From Sellimonas caecigallum (GTDB lineage Bacteria; Bacillota; Clostridia; Lachnospirales; Lachnospiraceae): a stretch of 64,000 nucleotides of DNA. The translations under genes and the position numbers were made by a program. The notes under the pieces were generated by a model that saw nothing but the letters and a program-made list of their open reading frames with translations, made no database searches and was not told the origin of the DNA. This document shows, piece by piece, positions 7,874 to 15,079 of the stretch (positions within the stretch are counted from its first letter, which is position 1; the number at the start of each line of letters is the position of its first letter). The stretch spans positions 248,001 to 312,000 of the forward strand of contig NZ_VIRV01000001.1 in the NCBI RefSeq assembly GCF_019754295.1, given 5' to 3'.

Positions 7874-8905
7874 ATGAAAAAGAAAGTTTTCAGCGCACTC
7901 ACGGCAGCTTTGCTGTCTGTGTCCATCCTGGCCGGATGTTCGCCGGACACAAAAGAAACTTCTAAAAAAACGGATGATAAGAAAAAGGAGACTGTAGCTG
8001 TGACTTTGAATGAAGTAGCTCATTCCATTTTCTACGCTCCTATGTATGTTGCCATCGAGGAAGGTTACTTCGAGGAGGAAGGCATCGATCTGAAACTTGT
8101 CACAGGGTTTGGAGCCGACAAAACAATGACTGCCGTCCTTTCCAACCAGGCAGATATTGGATTTATGGGATCCGAATCTTCCATCTACACTTACAACGAA
8201 GGTGCCAAAGATTATGTCGTCAATTTTGCCCAGCTTACCCAGCGTGCCGGCAATTTCCTCGTTTCCCGGGAACCGATGGAGGATTTCCAGTGGACGGATC
8301 TAAAGGGAAAAACCGTTCTTGGCGGACGAAAAGGCGGCATGCCAGAGATGGTTTTTGAATATATCTTAAAACAGAATGGAATTGATCCGGAAAAGGATCT
8401 CACGATCAACCGAAATATCGATTTTGGATCCACCGCGGCTGCTTTTTCCGGCGAGCAAGGGGATTTCACTGTAGAATTTGAGCCGGGCGCGACTACGCTG
8501 GAGGCTTCCGACAAAGGCTATGTCGTGGCATCCCTCGGAAAAGACAGCGGATATGTTCCTTATACCGCATTTTCCGCCAGAAAAAGCTATATCGAAGAAA
8601 ACCCGGATGTCATTCAGGGATTTACGGATGCTCTCCAGAAAGGAATGGACTATGTCAACTCTCACACTTCTGAGGAGATTGCCAAAATCATACAGCCTCA
8701 GTTTAAAGAAAATGATCTTGAGACGATCACAACTATCGTGTCCCGTTACCATGAACAGGAAACGTGGAAGGAAGATCTCATCTTCAACGAGGAGAGTTTC
8801 GAGCTTCTCCAGGATATTCTGGAAGATGCAGGAGAGCTGGAGACAAGAGCTCCATACGACGATCTAGTCACGACAGAATTCGCAAAGAAAGCTGTTAAAA
8901 ATTAG
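7874..8905 (+). CDS. ABC transporter substrate-binding lipoprotein, NMT1/SsuA-like, orphan
   Basis: About 343 residues. The signal peptide ends in a lipobox (VSILAGC). The mature protein matches the NMT1/THI5 and SsuA/TauA binding-protein fold: TLNEVAHSIFYAPMYVAIEEGYFEEEGIDLKL, then KTMTAVLSNQADIGFMGSES, then GRKGGMPEMVFEYILKQNGIDP. Such proteins bind thiamine precursors, nitrate, taurine or sulfonates, or other small molecules. The ligand cannot be read from sequence. No permease or ATPase gene lies beside it, so partners must be encoded elsewhere or the protein has another use. The start at ATG 7874 follows GTGGAGG. I see no convincing promoter in the 195-base divergent gap. Confidence 0.88.
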   Translation: MKKKVFSALTAALLSVSILAGCSPDTKETSKKTDDKKKETVAVTLNEVAHSIFYAPMYVAIEEGYFEEEGIDLKLVTGFGADKTMTAVLSNQADIGFMGSESSIYTYNEGAKDYVVNFAQLTQRAGNFLVSREPMEDFQWTDLKGKTVLGGRKGGMPEMVFEYILKQNGIDPEKDLTINRNIDFGSTAAAFSGEQGDFTVEFEPGATTLEASDKGYVVASLGKDSGYVPYTAFSARKSYIEENPDVIQGFTDALQKGMDYVNSHTSEEIAKIIQPQFKENDLETITTIVSRYHEQETWKEDLIFNEESFELLQDILEDAGELETRAPYDDLVTTEFAKKAVKN

Positions 8906-8963
8906 ATTTAATACTTTTTTGATATTTTAAACACACTTTTTTCACATTTAGACGCTATTATTA

Positions 8964-9007
8964 AATTAGCAAAGTAATTTAGACTTTGCTAATTAACTTT
9001 TTCATAA
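8964..9007 (+). terminator. Terminator after the substrate-binding protein gene
   Basis: A 12-bp perfect stem (8964-8975 / 8983-8994, core AATTAGCAAAGT) with a 7-base loop, followed by AACTTTTT. Confidence 0.75.
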
Positions 9008-9018
9008 CTTTTTCCCTC

Positions 9019-9043
9019 AGCCAGTACATTCCCTGTACTGGCT
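9019..9043. repeat. 10-bp inverted repeat between convergent genes
   Basis: AGCCAGTACA and TGTACTGGCT flank a 5-base loop. T-rich sequence follows at some distance on the plus strand. It may be a second, weaker terminator for the lipoprotein or for the FNT gene. Confidence 0.4.
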
Positions 9044-9061
9044 ATTAAATTGCAATTCTTT

Positions 9062-9703
9062 TTACTGTTGATGTTCTTCCAATTTGCGCACCGCGTATCC
9101 GACAAATCCTCCGCCTATCAGATTCCCGACTGTCACACAGATGAGTACTTTTGCCACATCCATTGGCAGAGCTCCAAAATTCAGTATGTATACACTCAGA
9201 TAGTACATGTCCGCAATAATATGTTCAAATCCACAGAATACGAATGCTGTGATAAAAAGCCATACATAGAAAATCTGCGCAAACGAACCATTCTTTTGTT
9301 TCACACCGCCGACAAATACCGCAAAGGCTACAAACATGGCGCAAAAAACGCCCAGTATGATAAGACTCGCAGGATCATCGGACAGTTTCGTCTTTCCGAT
9401 CCCTTCGATTTTTTCCAAAATCCCTTTTTCAAATCTGGTAAAATGGATGAGAACTGCAACCAGTATTGTTCCTATCCCATTTCCCACCCAGGCGATGACC
9501 GAATCGCTCAGACGGTAAGATCCGTTATAGACTGTCATCGGCCAGACTCTTGTTAACAACATGTTATGCAGGTTTAATACAAGCAGGATTCCTGTCGAAA
9601 AGAACAGGCTTGCAACGATCGTATTTGGGATAGACAGGTAAACCATCGCCCCCATTGCAATAAAAATTCCTGCCATGACGCTGCTGATCCACTTTTCTTT
9701 CAT
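9062..9703 (-). CDS. Formate/nitrite transporter (FNT) family anion channel
   Basis: 213 residues with six hydrophobic helices. FNT signatures are present: AGIFIAMGA in the first helix, the pore-helix segment CGFEHIIADMY (with the conserved pore histidine) and VTVGNLIGGGFVGY near the end. The family moves formate, nitrite, hydrosulfide or lactate as monovalent anions across the membrane. The protein is about 40-60 residues shorter than typical FocA, mainly at the N-terminus. No formate or nitrite enzyme gene is adjacent, so the substrate is open. The start ATG follows GGAGAAAATG. It is a single-gene unit. Confidence 0.88.
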   Translation of the reverse strand: MKEKWISSVMAGIFIAMGAMVYLSIPNTIVASLFFSTGILLVLNLHNMLLTRVWPMTVYNGSYRLSDSVIAWVGNGIGTILVAVLIHFTRFEKGILEKIEGIGKTKLSDDPASLIILGVFCAMFVAFAVFVGGVKQKNGSFAQIFYVWLFITAFVFCGFEHIIADMYYLSVYILNFGALPMDVAKVLICVTVGNLIGGGFVGYAVRKLEEHQQ

Positions 9704-9776
9704 TTTCTCCTCCGTATTTTGATATTTTTTTAACAGCTAAATTGTACCTATTCTATCAAAAAAATGCAAACTCTTT

Positions 9777-9804
9777 TAAAAAAGGGTATCCAGTCCGGAC
9801 ACCC
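9777..9804 (-). terminator. Terminator after ptsI
   Basis: Minus-strand 8-bp stem (9784-9791 / 9797-9804, one G-U pair), followed by seven T. It closes the ptsHI operon. Confidence 0.85.
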
Positions 9805-9816
9805 TTTCCATCATTT

Positions 9817-11439
9817 CTATTCTGTTTCTCTTATCTTCTTTCTGATTGGCAGGATCATGGAAGGAGAAACTGAAAGTTCGTCGATTCCCATCTTCAGGAA
9901 TGTCTCCGTAAGTTCCAGATCAGCGCCCAATTCGCCGCAGATTCCGATCCATTTTCCTTCTGCGTGTGCACTTTCTGCCGCGATACGGATCATCTCCAAC
10001 ACCGCCGGATGATGCGGATCATAGAATGGATCCAATTTCAGATTCTGACGGTCGATTGCCAGCGTATACTGTGTCAGGTCATTCGTTCCGATGCTGAAGA
10101 AATCCACTTCCTTCGCAAGGTCTCTGCTGACCATAACTGCAGCTGGCGTCTCGATCATGATTCCCATCTCTACGTCTTCGCGGAAAGTAATGCCTTCTTC
10201 CCGCAGTTCTTTTTTCACTTCTTCCACGATTTCCTTGATCTTCTTTACTTCCCACACGGAAGTGATCATCGGGAACATAATGGCAATCTGTCCAAACGCG
10301 GAAGCTCTGTAGAGTGCCCTAAGCTGTGTTTTAAAGATTTCCGGTCTTGTCAGACAGATTCGGATCGCTCTGTATCCGAGAGCCGGGTTTTCTTCTTTTT
10401 CCAACTCAAAATAATCTACCTGCTTGTCCGCTCCAATATCCAGTGTACGGATAATGACTTTTTTCCCAGCCATGCTCTCAGCTGCTTTCTTATATACGGA
10501 AAACTGCTGCTCTTCTGTCGGGAATGTGTCATTTTCCAAATACAAAAATTCGCTTCGGAAGAGTCCAACCCCGCCTGCATCGTTTTTCAGAACAAGTCCA
10601 ATATCGGAAATGCTTCCGATGTTTGCATAAAGGTTGATTTTCTGACCGCTTTTCGTCACATTTTCCTTCCCTTTTAACTCATTGAGAAGTTCTTTCTGCT
10701 TCCGGTCTTCTTCCTGTTTTTCTTTCATGGCTTTCATTGTCTCTTCATCCGGATCTACATACACACATCCAGAAAAACCATCAATTATCGCCATCTTCCC
10801 ATCAAAATTCGGGCTCAGTTCTTCTCCAAGTCCGATAACAGCCGGAATGCTCATCGTACGCGCAAGAATTGCCGTATGGGAATTGGAAGACCCATACATT
10901 GTTGCAAATCCAAGCACTTTGCTCTTGTCAAGCTGTACTGTCTCACTCGGTACAAGATCATCTGCTGCGATGATCGCCGGCTCGTCAGTATGAAGACCGC
11001 CCTCTCCTTCTCCGGATAAAACAGCTACAAGACGTTCAGACACGTCCTTTACGTCGGCTGCACGCCCTTGCATATAGGCGTCATCCATTGCTGCAAACAT
11101 CGCGGCAAAATTATCTGCCGTAGTTCCCACCGCATATTCTGCATTGACTTCCTGTGTCGTAATGATATTATGAATCGATTCATTGTAATCCAGATCTTCC
11201 AGCATCATCTGATGGATTTCAAAGATCATGGCATTTGCTTCGCCCACATTTGCCAACGCTTTTTCGTGAAGACCTTTCAACTGTTCGATCGCTTCTGCCT
11301 TTGCTTCCTCAAAGCGTTTGATCTCTGCCTGTGTATCTTCTACATGGATGCGTTTGATCTGCTGTTCTTTTCTCTTATAAAAAGCGATTTTACCAATAGC
11401 TACACCGCCAAATACGCTTTTTCCTTTTAAAGTAATCAT
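9817..11439 (-). CDS. ptsI: PTS enzyme I, phosphoenolpyruvate-protein phosphotransferase
   Basis: Transfers phosphate from PEP to HPr in the sugar phosphotransferase system. Swivelling-domain active-site His188 lies in GSSNSHTAILARTMSIPAV. The PEP-binding barrel has GLFRSEFLYL, YRAIRICL, MIETPAAV and FFSIGTNDLTQYTLA. About 540 residues, slightly shorter than the usual 570 at the C-terminus but complete. The start at ATG 11439 gives MITLKGKSVFGGVAIG, the family N-terminus. A longer option at 11454 has a site only two bases away. It lies 28 bases downstream of ptsH in one operon. Confidence 0.96.
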   Translation of the reverse strand: MITLKGKSVFGGVAIGKIAFYKRKEQQIKRIHVEDTQAEIKRFEEAKAEAIEQLKGLHEKALANVGEANAMIFEIHQMMLEDLDYNESIHNIITTQEVNAEYAVGTTADNFAAMFAAMDDAYMQGRAADVKDVSERLVAVLSGEGEGGLHTDEPAIIAADDLVPSETVQLDKSKVLGFATMYGSSNSHTAILARTMSIPAVIGLGEELSPNFDGKMAIIDGFSGCVYVDPDEETMKAMKEKQEEDRKQKELLNELKGKENVTKSGQKINLYANIGSISDIGLVLKNDAGGVGLFRSEFLYLENDTFPTEEQQFSVYKKAAESMAGKKVIIRTLDIGADKQVDYFELEKEENPALGYRAIRICLTRPEIFKTQLRALYRASAFGQIAIMFPMITSVWEVKKIKEIVEEVKKELREEGITFREDVEMGIMIETPAAVMVSRDLAKEVDFFSIGTNDLTQYTLAIDRQNLKLDPFYDPHHPAVLEMIRIAAESAHAEGKWIGICGELGADLELTETFLKMGIDELSVSPSMILPIRKKIRETE

Positions 11440-11466
11440 ATGGCTGCCCTTCATTTCCCTTTTATA

Positions 11467-11724
11467 TTACAAATTTTCACTAAAGAATTTCTGAAGTACT
11501 TCTGCTGCCTGATCTTCATCTTCTCCGTCGATCGTCATCTTGATCTCCATATCTTTCTTTACGCCAAGGCCCATCACTCCAAAGATTGTCTTTGCGTTAA
11601 CTGCCTTTCCGTCTTTTTCAATCTTGATATCACTCTTGAACCCAGCTGCCGTTTTCACAAGCATTCCAGCCGGTCTTGCATGGATTCCTTCCGGATCAGT
11701 GATTACGTAAGTAAACTCTTTCAT
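11467..11724 (-). CDS. ptsH: PTS phosphocarrier protein HPr with Thr at position 46
   Basis: 85 residues, the standard HPr length. The phosphorylated His15 is in PEGIHARPAG. The regulatory site normally reads K-S-I-x-G-V-M; here it is KTIFGVMGLGVKKD, with Thr46 in place of Ser46. Ser46 is the target of HPr kinase in catabolite repression, and Thr may still be phosphorylated, but this alters the classical site. ATG follows GGAGATATAGAACT. It is first in the ptsH-ptsI operon, with a promoter at 11765-11794. Confidence 0.95.
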   Translation of the reverse strand: MKEFTYVITDPEGIHARPAGMLVKTAAGFKSDIKIEKDGKAVNAKTIFGVMGLGVKKDMEIKMTIDGEDEDQAAEVLQKFFSENL

Positions 11725-11764
11725 AGTTCTATATCTCCTTTTCTTTCTTAAATTTTATAAGACA

Positions 11765-11794
11765 ATGCTACCACAAAAAAGGGTATTTGGTCAA
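11765..11794 (-). promoter_or_regulatory. Probable promoter of the ptsHI operon
   Basis: Minus strand: -35 TTGACC (11789-11794), 18-base spacer, -10 TAGCAT (11765-11770). Confidence 0.55.
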
Positions 11795-11814
11795 CATTAA
11801 GCATTGATAAATCG

Positions 11815-11843
11815 TTGACTTTTATCTTTAAACATGCTATGCT
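11815..11843 (+). promoter_or_regulatory. Promoter of the cold-shock gene
   Basis: Plus strand: -35 TTGACT (11815-11820), 17-base spacer, -10 TATGCT (11838-11843). This predicts an untranslated leader of nearly 60 bases, as is usual for cold-shock genes. Confidence 0.75.
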
Positions 11844-11907
11844 TGAGCAACATCGACAAATCGATGGATTTCACTTATTGTTTTATATGATTTATGGAGG
11901 TAGCAAG

Positions 11908-12108
11908 ATGAACAAAGGTACTGTAAAATGGTTTAATAACCAGAAAGGCTATGGATTTATCTGTGACGAATCCGGAAACGACGTATTCGTACACTATTCC
12001 GGACTGAATATGGAAGGATATAAGACCTTGGAAGAAGGTCAGGCTGTTGAGTTTGAAATAACCGAAGGCACCAAGGGACCGCAGGCTGTAAATGTAACAA
12101 AATTATAA
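11908..12108 (+). CDS. Cold-shock protein, CspA family
   Basis: 66 residues, the standard size. The single cold-shock OB domain carries both RNA-binding motifs: RNP1 as KGYGFI (about 13-18) and RNP2 as DVFVHYS (about 25-31). It acts as an RNA chaperone in the cytoplasm. The start follows TGGAGGTAGCAAG. The leader between the promoter and the gene contains a palindromic ATCGACAAATCGAT segment that could form structure, which is common in temperature-sensing csp leaders. A terminator lies 85 bases behind. Confidence 0.95.
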   Translation: MNKGTVKWFNNQKGYGFICDESGNDVFVHYSGLNMEGYKTLEEGQAVEFEITEGTKGPQAVNVTKL

Positions 12109-12193
12109 GAATTATAAAAATCGATTGTATGTACCTTTTATTTATATAAATTAGTCCTCAAGCAAATTTAAATATCTAAAAAGTCATAGAATG

Positions 12194-12227
12194 AAAAAAC
12201 TGCGCTGGATTTCCGGCGCAGTTTTTT
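12194..12227. terminator. Terminator shared by the cold-shock gene and the ior operon
   Basis: Arms AACTGCGC and GCGCAGTT with A run before and T run after, so it works on both strands. 12109-12193 holds no other feature I can support. Confidence 0.85.
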
Positions 12228-12276
12228 GTTTCACTCGAAGGATATTTCTGACCTTCTCTCTTCTCTTATTATTCTT

Positions 12277-12714
12277 TTAACAATTTGCCTTGTAAGCTTC
12301 ATCTGCCTCCCATACGCCGAAACCGCTGGATACAAGAATTTCTGCCGCCCGTTCGGGCTCATCTGTCTTCAGCACAGCAGAAGCATCTTTCCCGTTTGCA
12401 AAAGCGTACATATACTCGACGTTGATTCCGCCGTCCACTACAAGGCAGTGCATCGCCTTGCTCAATGATCCAGTAGCATGCGGCACCCTCAGGGCAACAA
12501 CCGGTGTGAGCATGGAAGTGATTCCGACAGCTCTTAACACTTCTTTTCCTTTCTGCGGATCTGAAACGATCATCCGAAGCATTCCGTATTCCGTCGTGTC
12601 CGCCAGACTTAATGCCACGATGTTCACATCATTGTTTCCAAGGGTAGTTAAGACTTCATCCAGCCTTCCTTCCCTGTTTTCCAAAAATACAGACAACTGC
12701 TGAATCGTACTCAT
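12277..12714 (-). CDS. Double-ACT-domain amino-acid-binding protein (copy 2)
   Basis: 145 residues with two ACT domains: MSTIQQLSVFLENREGRLDEVLTTLGNNDVNIVAL (residues 1-70) and VVALRVPHATGSLSKAMHCLVVDGGINVEYMYAFAN (about 71-145). Free-standing tandem ACT proteins are usually ligand sensors for amino or 2-oxo acids. Here it is the last gene of the IorAB/PaaK operon, 13 bases after a PaaK gene. A role as an aromatic or branched-chain metabolite sensor follows from this context only. The start follows GGGAGGAAATGTT. It shares layout but only moderate similarity with the ACT protein at 14081. Confidence 0.88.
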   Translation of the reverse strand: MSTIQQLSVFLENREGRLDEVLTTLGNNDVNIVALSLADTTEYGMLRMIVSDPQKGKEVLRAVGITSMLTPVVALRVPHATGSLSKAMHCLVVDGGINVEYMYAFANGKDASAVLKTDEPERAAEILVSSGFGVWEADEAYKANC

Positions 12715-12727
12715 AACATTTCCTCCC

Positions 12728-14053
12728 TTACACAAGATTTCTGTTGTCGATGACACGTTTTGCTTTTCCTTCGCTTCTCTCAATAGTCTTTGGCTCCACA
12801 AGTTTTACACGGACAGAAAGACCAAGCGCTTCTCTTAACACGGAACCGATCTTGTTCCGCAGTGCGTCCAGTTTTCGGATTTCATCGGAGAAGAACTTCT
12901 CATCCACTTCCACCATCACGGTAAGTACATCCATGTTATTTTCCCGGTCGATGATCAGGAGATAATGCGGGATCACTTCGCCGATGCCAAGGAGCGCAGT
13001 CTCTACCTGAGTCGGGAAGACATTGACACCGCGGATGACTTTCATGTCGTCCGTGCGTCCTTTGAACTTGGAGATCCTCGGTGTCGTCCTGCCGCATTTG
13101 CATGTCTCGTAATTGATGCTTGTCAGGTCTTTCGTGCGGTATCGAATCAGCGGAACCGCTTCTTTTGACAGAGTTGTAAATACAAGCTCTCCTGTCTCTC
13201 CTTCGCCCACCGGCTCATGCGTCGATACATCCAAAACTTCCGGATAGAAATGATCCGCGTGAACATGCAGTCCTTCGTGGTGGATACAGTCCATAGCGAC
13301 TCCAGGACCTGTGATCTCACACAGTCCGTAAATATCAAAACAGTTGATCTTCATAATCTCTTCGATCTTTTTTCTCATCTCCACAGTCCATGGCTCTGCT
13401 CCACAAACACCAGCTTTAATTTTCATATGATCCACCACGCCAGCTTCTGCCATGGCCTCTGCCAGATGCATTGCGTAGGACGGCGTACATGCGAATGCGG
13501 TAGCGCCGAAATCTTCCATGCACATAAGCTGTCTCTTCGTATTTCCGGCAGACATCGGGATAGCCATAGCCCCCAGCTTCTGAGCTCCGAAGTCCAGTCC
13601 CATACCGCCTGTAAAGAGACCATAACCATAGCACACATGGATCCTGTCCTCAGCAGTGAGTCCCGCCATCGTAAGACACCTTGCCACGCATTCTCCCCAC
13701 ACATCCACATCCTTCTGTGTATAAGCCATAACAGTGAGTTTTCCTGTTGTCCCGGATGTACCTTGTACTCTGGCGATCTTTTCATTTGGTACTGCCAGAA
13801 AACCAAACGGGTAATTCTCTCTTAAATCCTCTTTCGTAGTAAACGGAAGTTTACCGATATCTTCAATCCCTTTGATATCCCCCGGTTCCAGGCCAAGCGC
13901 TTTCATTTTTTCTGTATAGAAAGGTACAACTCCGTACACTCTCTTCACAAGATCTCTCAATTTTTCTCCTTGAAGAGCGGCTCTCTCATCTCTGCTCATA
14001 CATTCTGCTTTCGGATCCCGTATCCGCTCTGTCCATCTGTCGTCTGTTATCAT
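12728..14053 (-). CDS. paaK: Phenylacetate-CoA ligase family enzyme (copy 2)
   Basis: 441-residue AMP-forming adenylate ligase of the PaaK family. The P-loop is VQGTSGTTGKLTVMAYT (about 93-108), with the acceptor motifs DIYGLCEITGPGVA (about 240) and KFKGRTDDMKVIRGVNVFPTQVE (about 330-355). The C-terminal lysine region lies in ERSEGKAKRVIDNRN. It joins arylacetates or similar acids to CoA, or runs in reverse to make ATP from the acyl-CoA. The reverse role fits beside indolepyruvate ferredoxin oxidoreductase. It has a paralogue at 16835, sharing the same motifs. It lies downstream of the ACT gene at 14081 with a 27-base gap. Confidence 0.9.
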   Translation of the reverse strand: MITDDRWTERIRDPKAECMSRDERAALQGEKLRDLVKRVYGVVPFYTEKMKALGLEPGDIKGIEDIGKLPFTTKEDLRENYPFGFLAVPNEKIARVQGTSGTTGKLTVMAYTQKDVDVWGECVARCLTMAGLTAEDRIHVCYGYGLFTGGMGLDFGAQKLGAMAIPMSAGNTKRQLMCMEDFGATAFACTPSYAMHLAEAMAEAGVVDHMKIKAGVCGAEPWTVEMRKKIEEIMKINCFDIYGLCEITGPGVAMDCIHHEGLHVHADHFYPEVLDVSTHEPVGEGETGELVFTTLSKEAVPLIRYRTKDLTSINYETCKCGRTTPRISKFKGRTDDMKVIRGVNVFPTQVETALLGIGEVIPHYLLIIDRENNMDVLTVMVEVDEKFFSDEIRKLDALRNKIGSVLREALGLSVRVKLVEPKTIERSEGKAKRVIDNRNLV

Positions 14054-14080
14054 TTTCTTTACTCTGTCCTCCTTTTTGCT

Positions 14081-14497
14081 TTATAACTCTTCATCTGTCA
14101 CAATCTTGACTCCAGCCTTGGTTAAGATTTCCTTTGCTTTTTCCATGTCATCTGTGGAAAATACCATAACCGGAGCCTTCTGTTCCCGGATCACAAATGA
14201 ATAGATGTAGTTGACATTGATCTGCCCGTCCGCAAGAATGGACAGCATATGATTCAGATTGCCCTTCTCATCCTGCAGCTCTACTCCCATCACTTCGTAG
14301 ATCCGAACGACAAAACCAAGTCTTGTCAATTCCTGCTTTGCTTTCTGAGGGTCATCCACGACCATCCTCAGTATCCCAAATTCCGGTGTGTCAAATGATG
14401 CCACAGCGCGAATATTGACTTCTGCTTCCGTAAGTCTGGATGTCACTTCCATGAGGCTTCCCGGACGGTTTTCCACAAAAACTGATATCTGTTTCAT
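14081..14497 (-). CDS. Double-ACT-domain amino-acid-binding protein (copy 1)
   Basis: 138 residues, two tandem ACT domains: MKQISVFVENRPGSLMEVTSRLTEAEVNIRAVASFD (1-70) and YEVMGVELQDEKGNLNHMLSILADGQINVNYIYSFV (71-138). No enzyme domain is attached, so it is a pure ligand-sensor type. It lies 12 bases after iorB and before the second PaaK gene, so the operon carries two sensor proteins, each next to a ligase gene. The start follows GGAGGGGTGTGGA. Which ligand it binds is unknown. Confidence 0.88.
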   Translation of the reverse strand: MKQISVFVENRPGSLMEVTSRLTEAEVNIRAVASFDTPEFGILRMVVDDPQKAKQELTRLGFVVRIYEVMGVELQDEKGNLNHMLSILADGQINVNYIYSFVIREQKAPVMVFSTDDMEKAKEILTKAGVKIVTDEEL

Positions 14498-14509
14498 TCC
14501 ACACCCCTC

Positions 14510-15079
14510 CTATAATGCGGCTCCTACTTCAAATGCTTTTTTATTTATCTCTATTGTTTTCGGAGGAACCGTGCGTTCGATGACTTTGTACCACTGCTCT
14601 TTTGTGAAGTCCATATGCTGGGAAGCGATACCAAGCACGATCATGTTAAATACTTTTGGATTTCCGAGTTTTCTCGCTTCTTCTGTAGCATTGACCGTAT
14701 ATACTTTGTGGCCAGCCAAAAGCGTCTCCACGATATTTTCCGGATACTCAGCCGCCCCGATAACGACAGGCATCGGGTCGATCCTCCAGTCATTTAAAAT
14801 CAGCGCTCCTCCTTCTTTCAGAAAATGGGAATACCGAAGAGCTTCCAAACGCTCAAAGGCGATGATGACATCTGCCTGCCCTTCTTCCACAATAGGTTCT
14901 GCCACCTTTTCCCCGTACCGCACAAACGTGACGACGCTTCCTCCCCTTTGAGCCATCCCGTGCACTTCGGAAAGTTTGACATCGTACCCGCCTTCAATGG
15001 CAAGTCCGCCCAGAATACGGCTTGTGAGAAGTGTTCCCTGTCCGCCTACGCCTACGATCATTATATTTTTTACTGCCAT
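14510..15079 (-). CDS. iorB: Indolepyruvate ferredoxin oxidoreductase, beta subunit
   Basis: 189 residues, the usual length for IorB, of the 2-oxoacid:ferredoxin oxidoreductase gamma-type fold. The N-terminus has NIMIVGVGGQGTLLTSRILGG, the family signature; then EVHGMAQRGGSVVTFVRYG. With IorA it converts aryl or branched 2-oxo acids (indolepyruvate, phenylpyruvate and related) to acyl-CoA, CO2 and reduced ferredoxin. Its start codon overlaps the iorA stop codon by one base (TAATG), showing tight translational coupling. Confidence 0.93.
   Translation of the reverse strand: MAVKNIMIVGVGGQGTLLTSRILGGLAIEGGYDVKLSEVHGMAQRGGSVVTFVRYGEKVAEPIVEEGQADVIIAFERLEALRYSHFLKEGGALILNDWRIDPMPVVIGAAEYPENIVETLLAGHKVYTVNATEEARKLGNPKVFNMIVLGIASQHMDFTKEQWYKVIERTVPPKTIEINKKAFEVGAAL

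Noticed and set aside
9019-9043. The 10-bp repeat as an insertion-sequence end or attachment site
   Set aside because: It lies between two convergent genes, has only a short loop and no transposase or target duplication, so a terminator-like hairpin is simpler.
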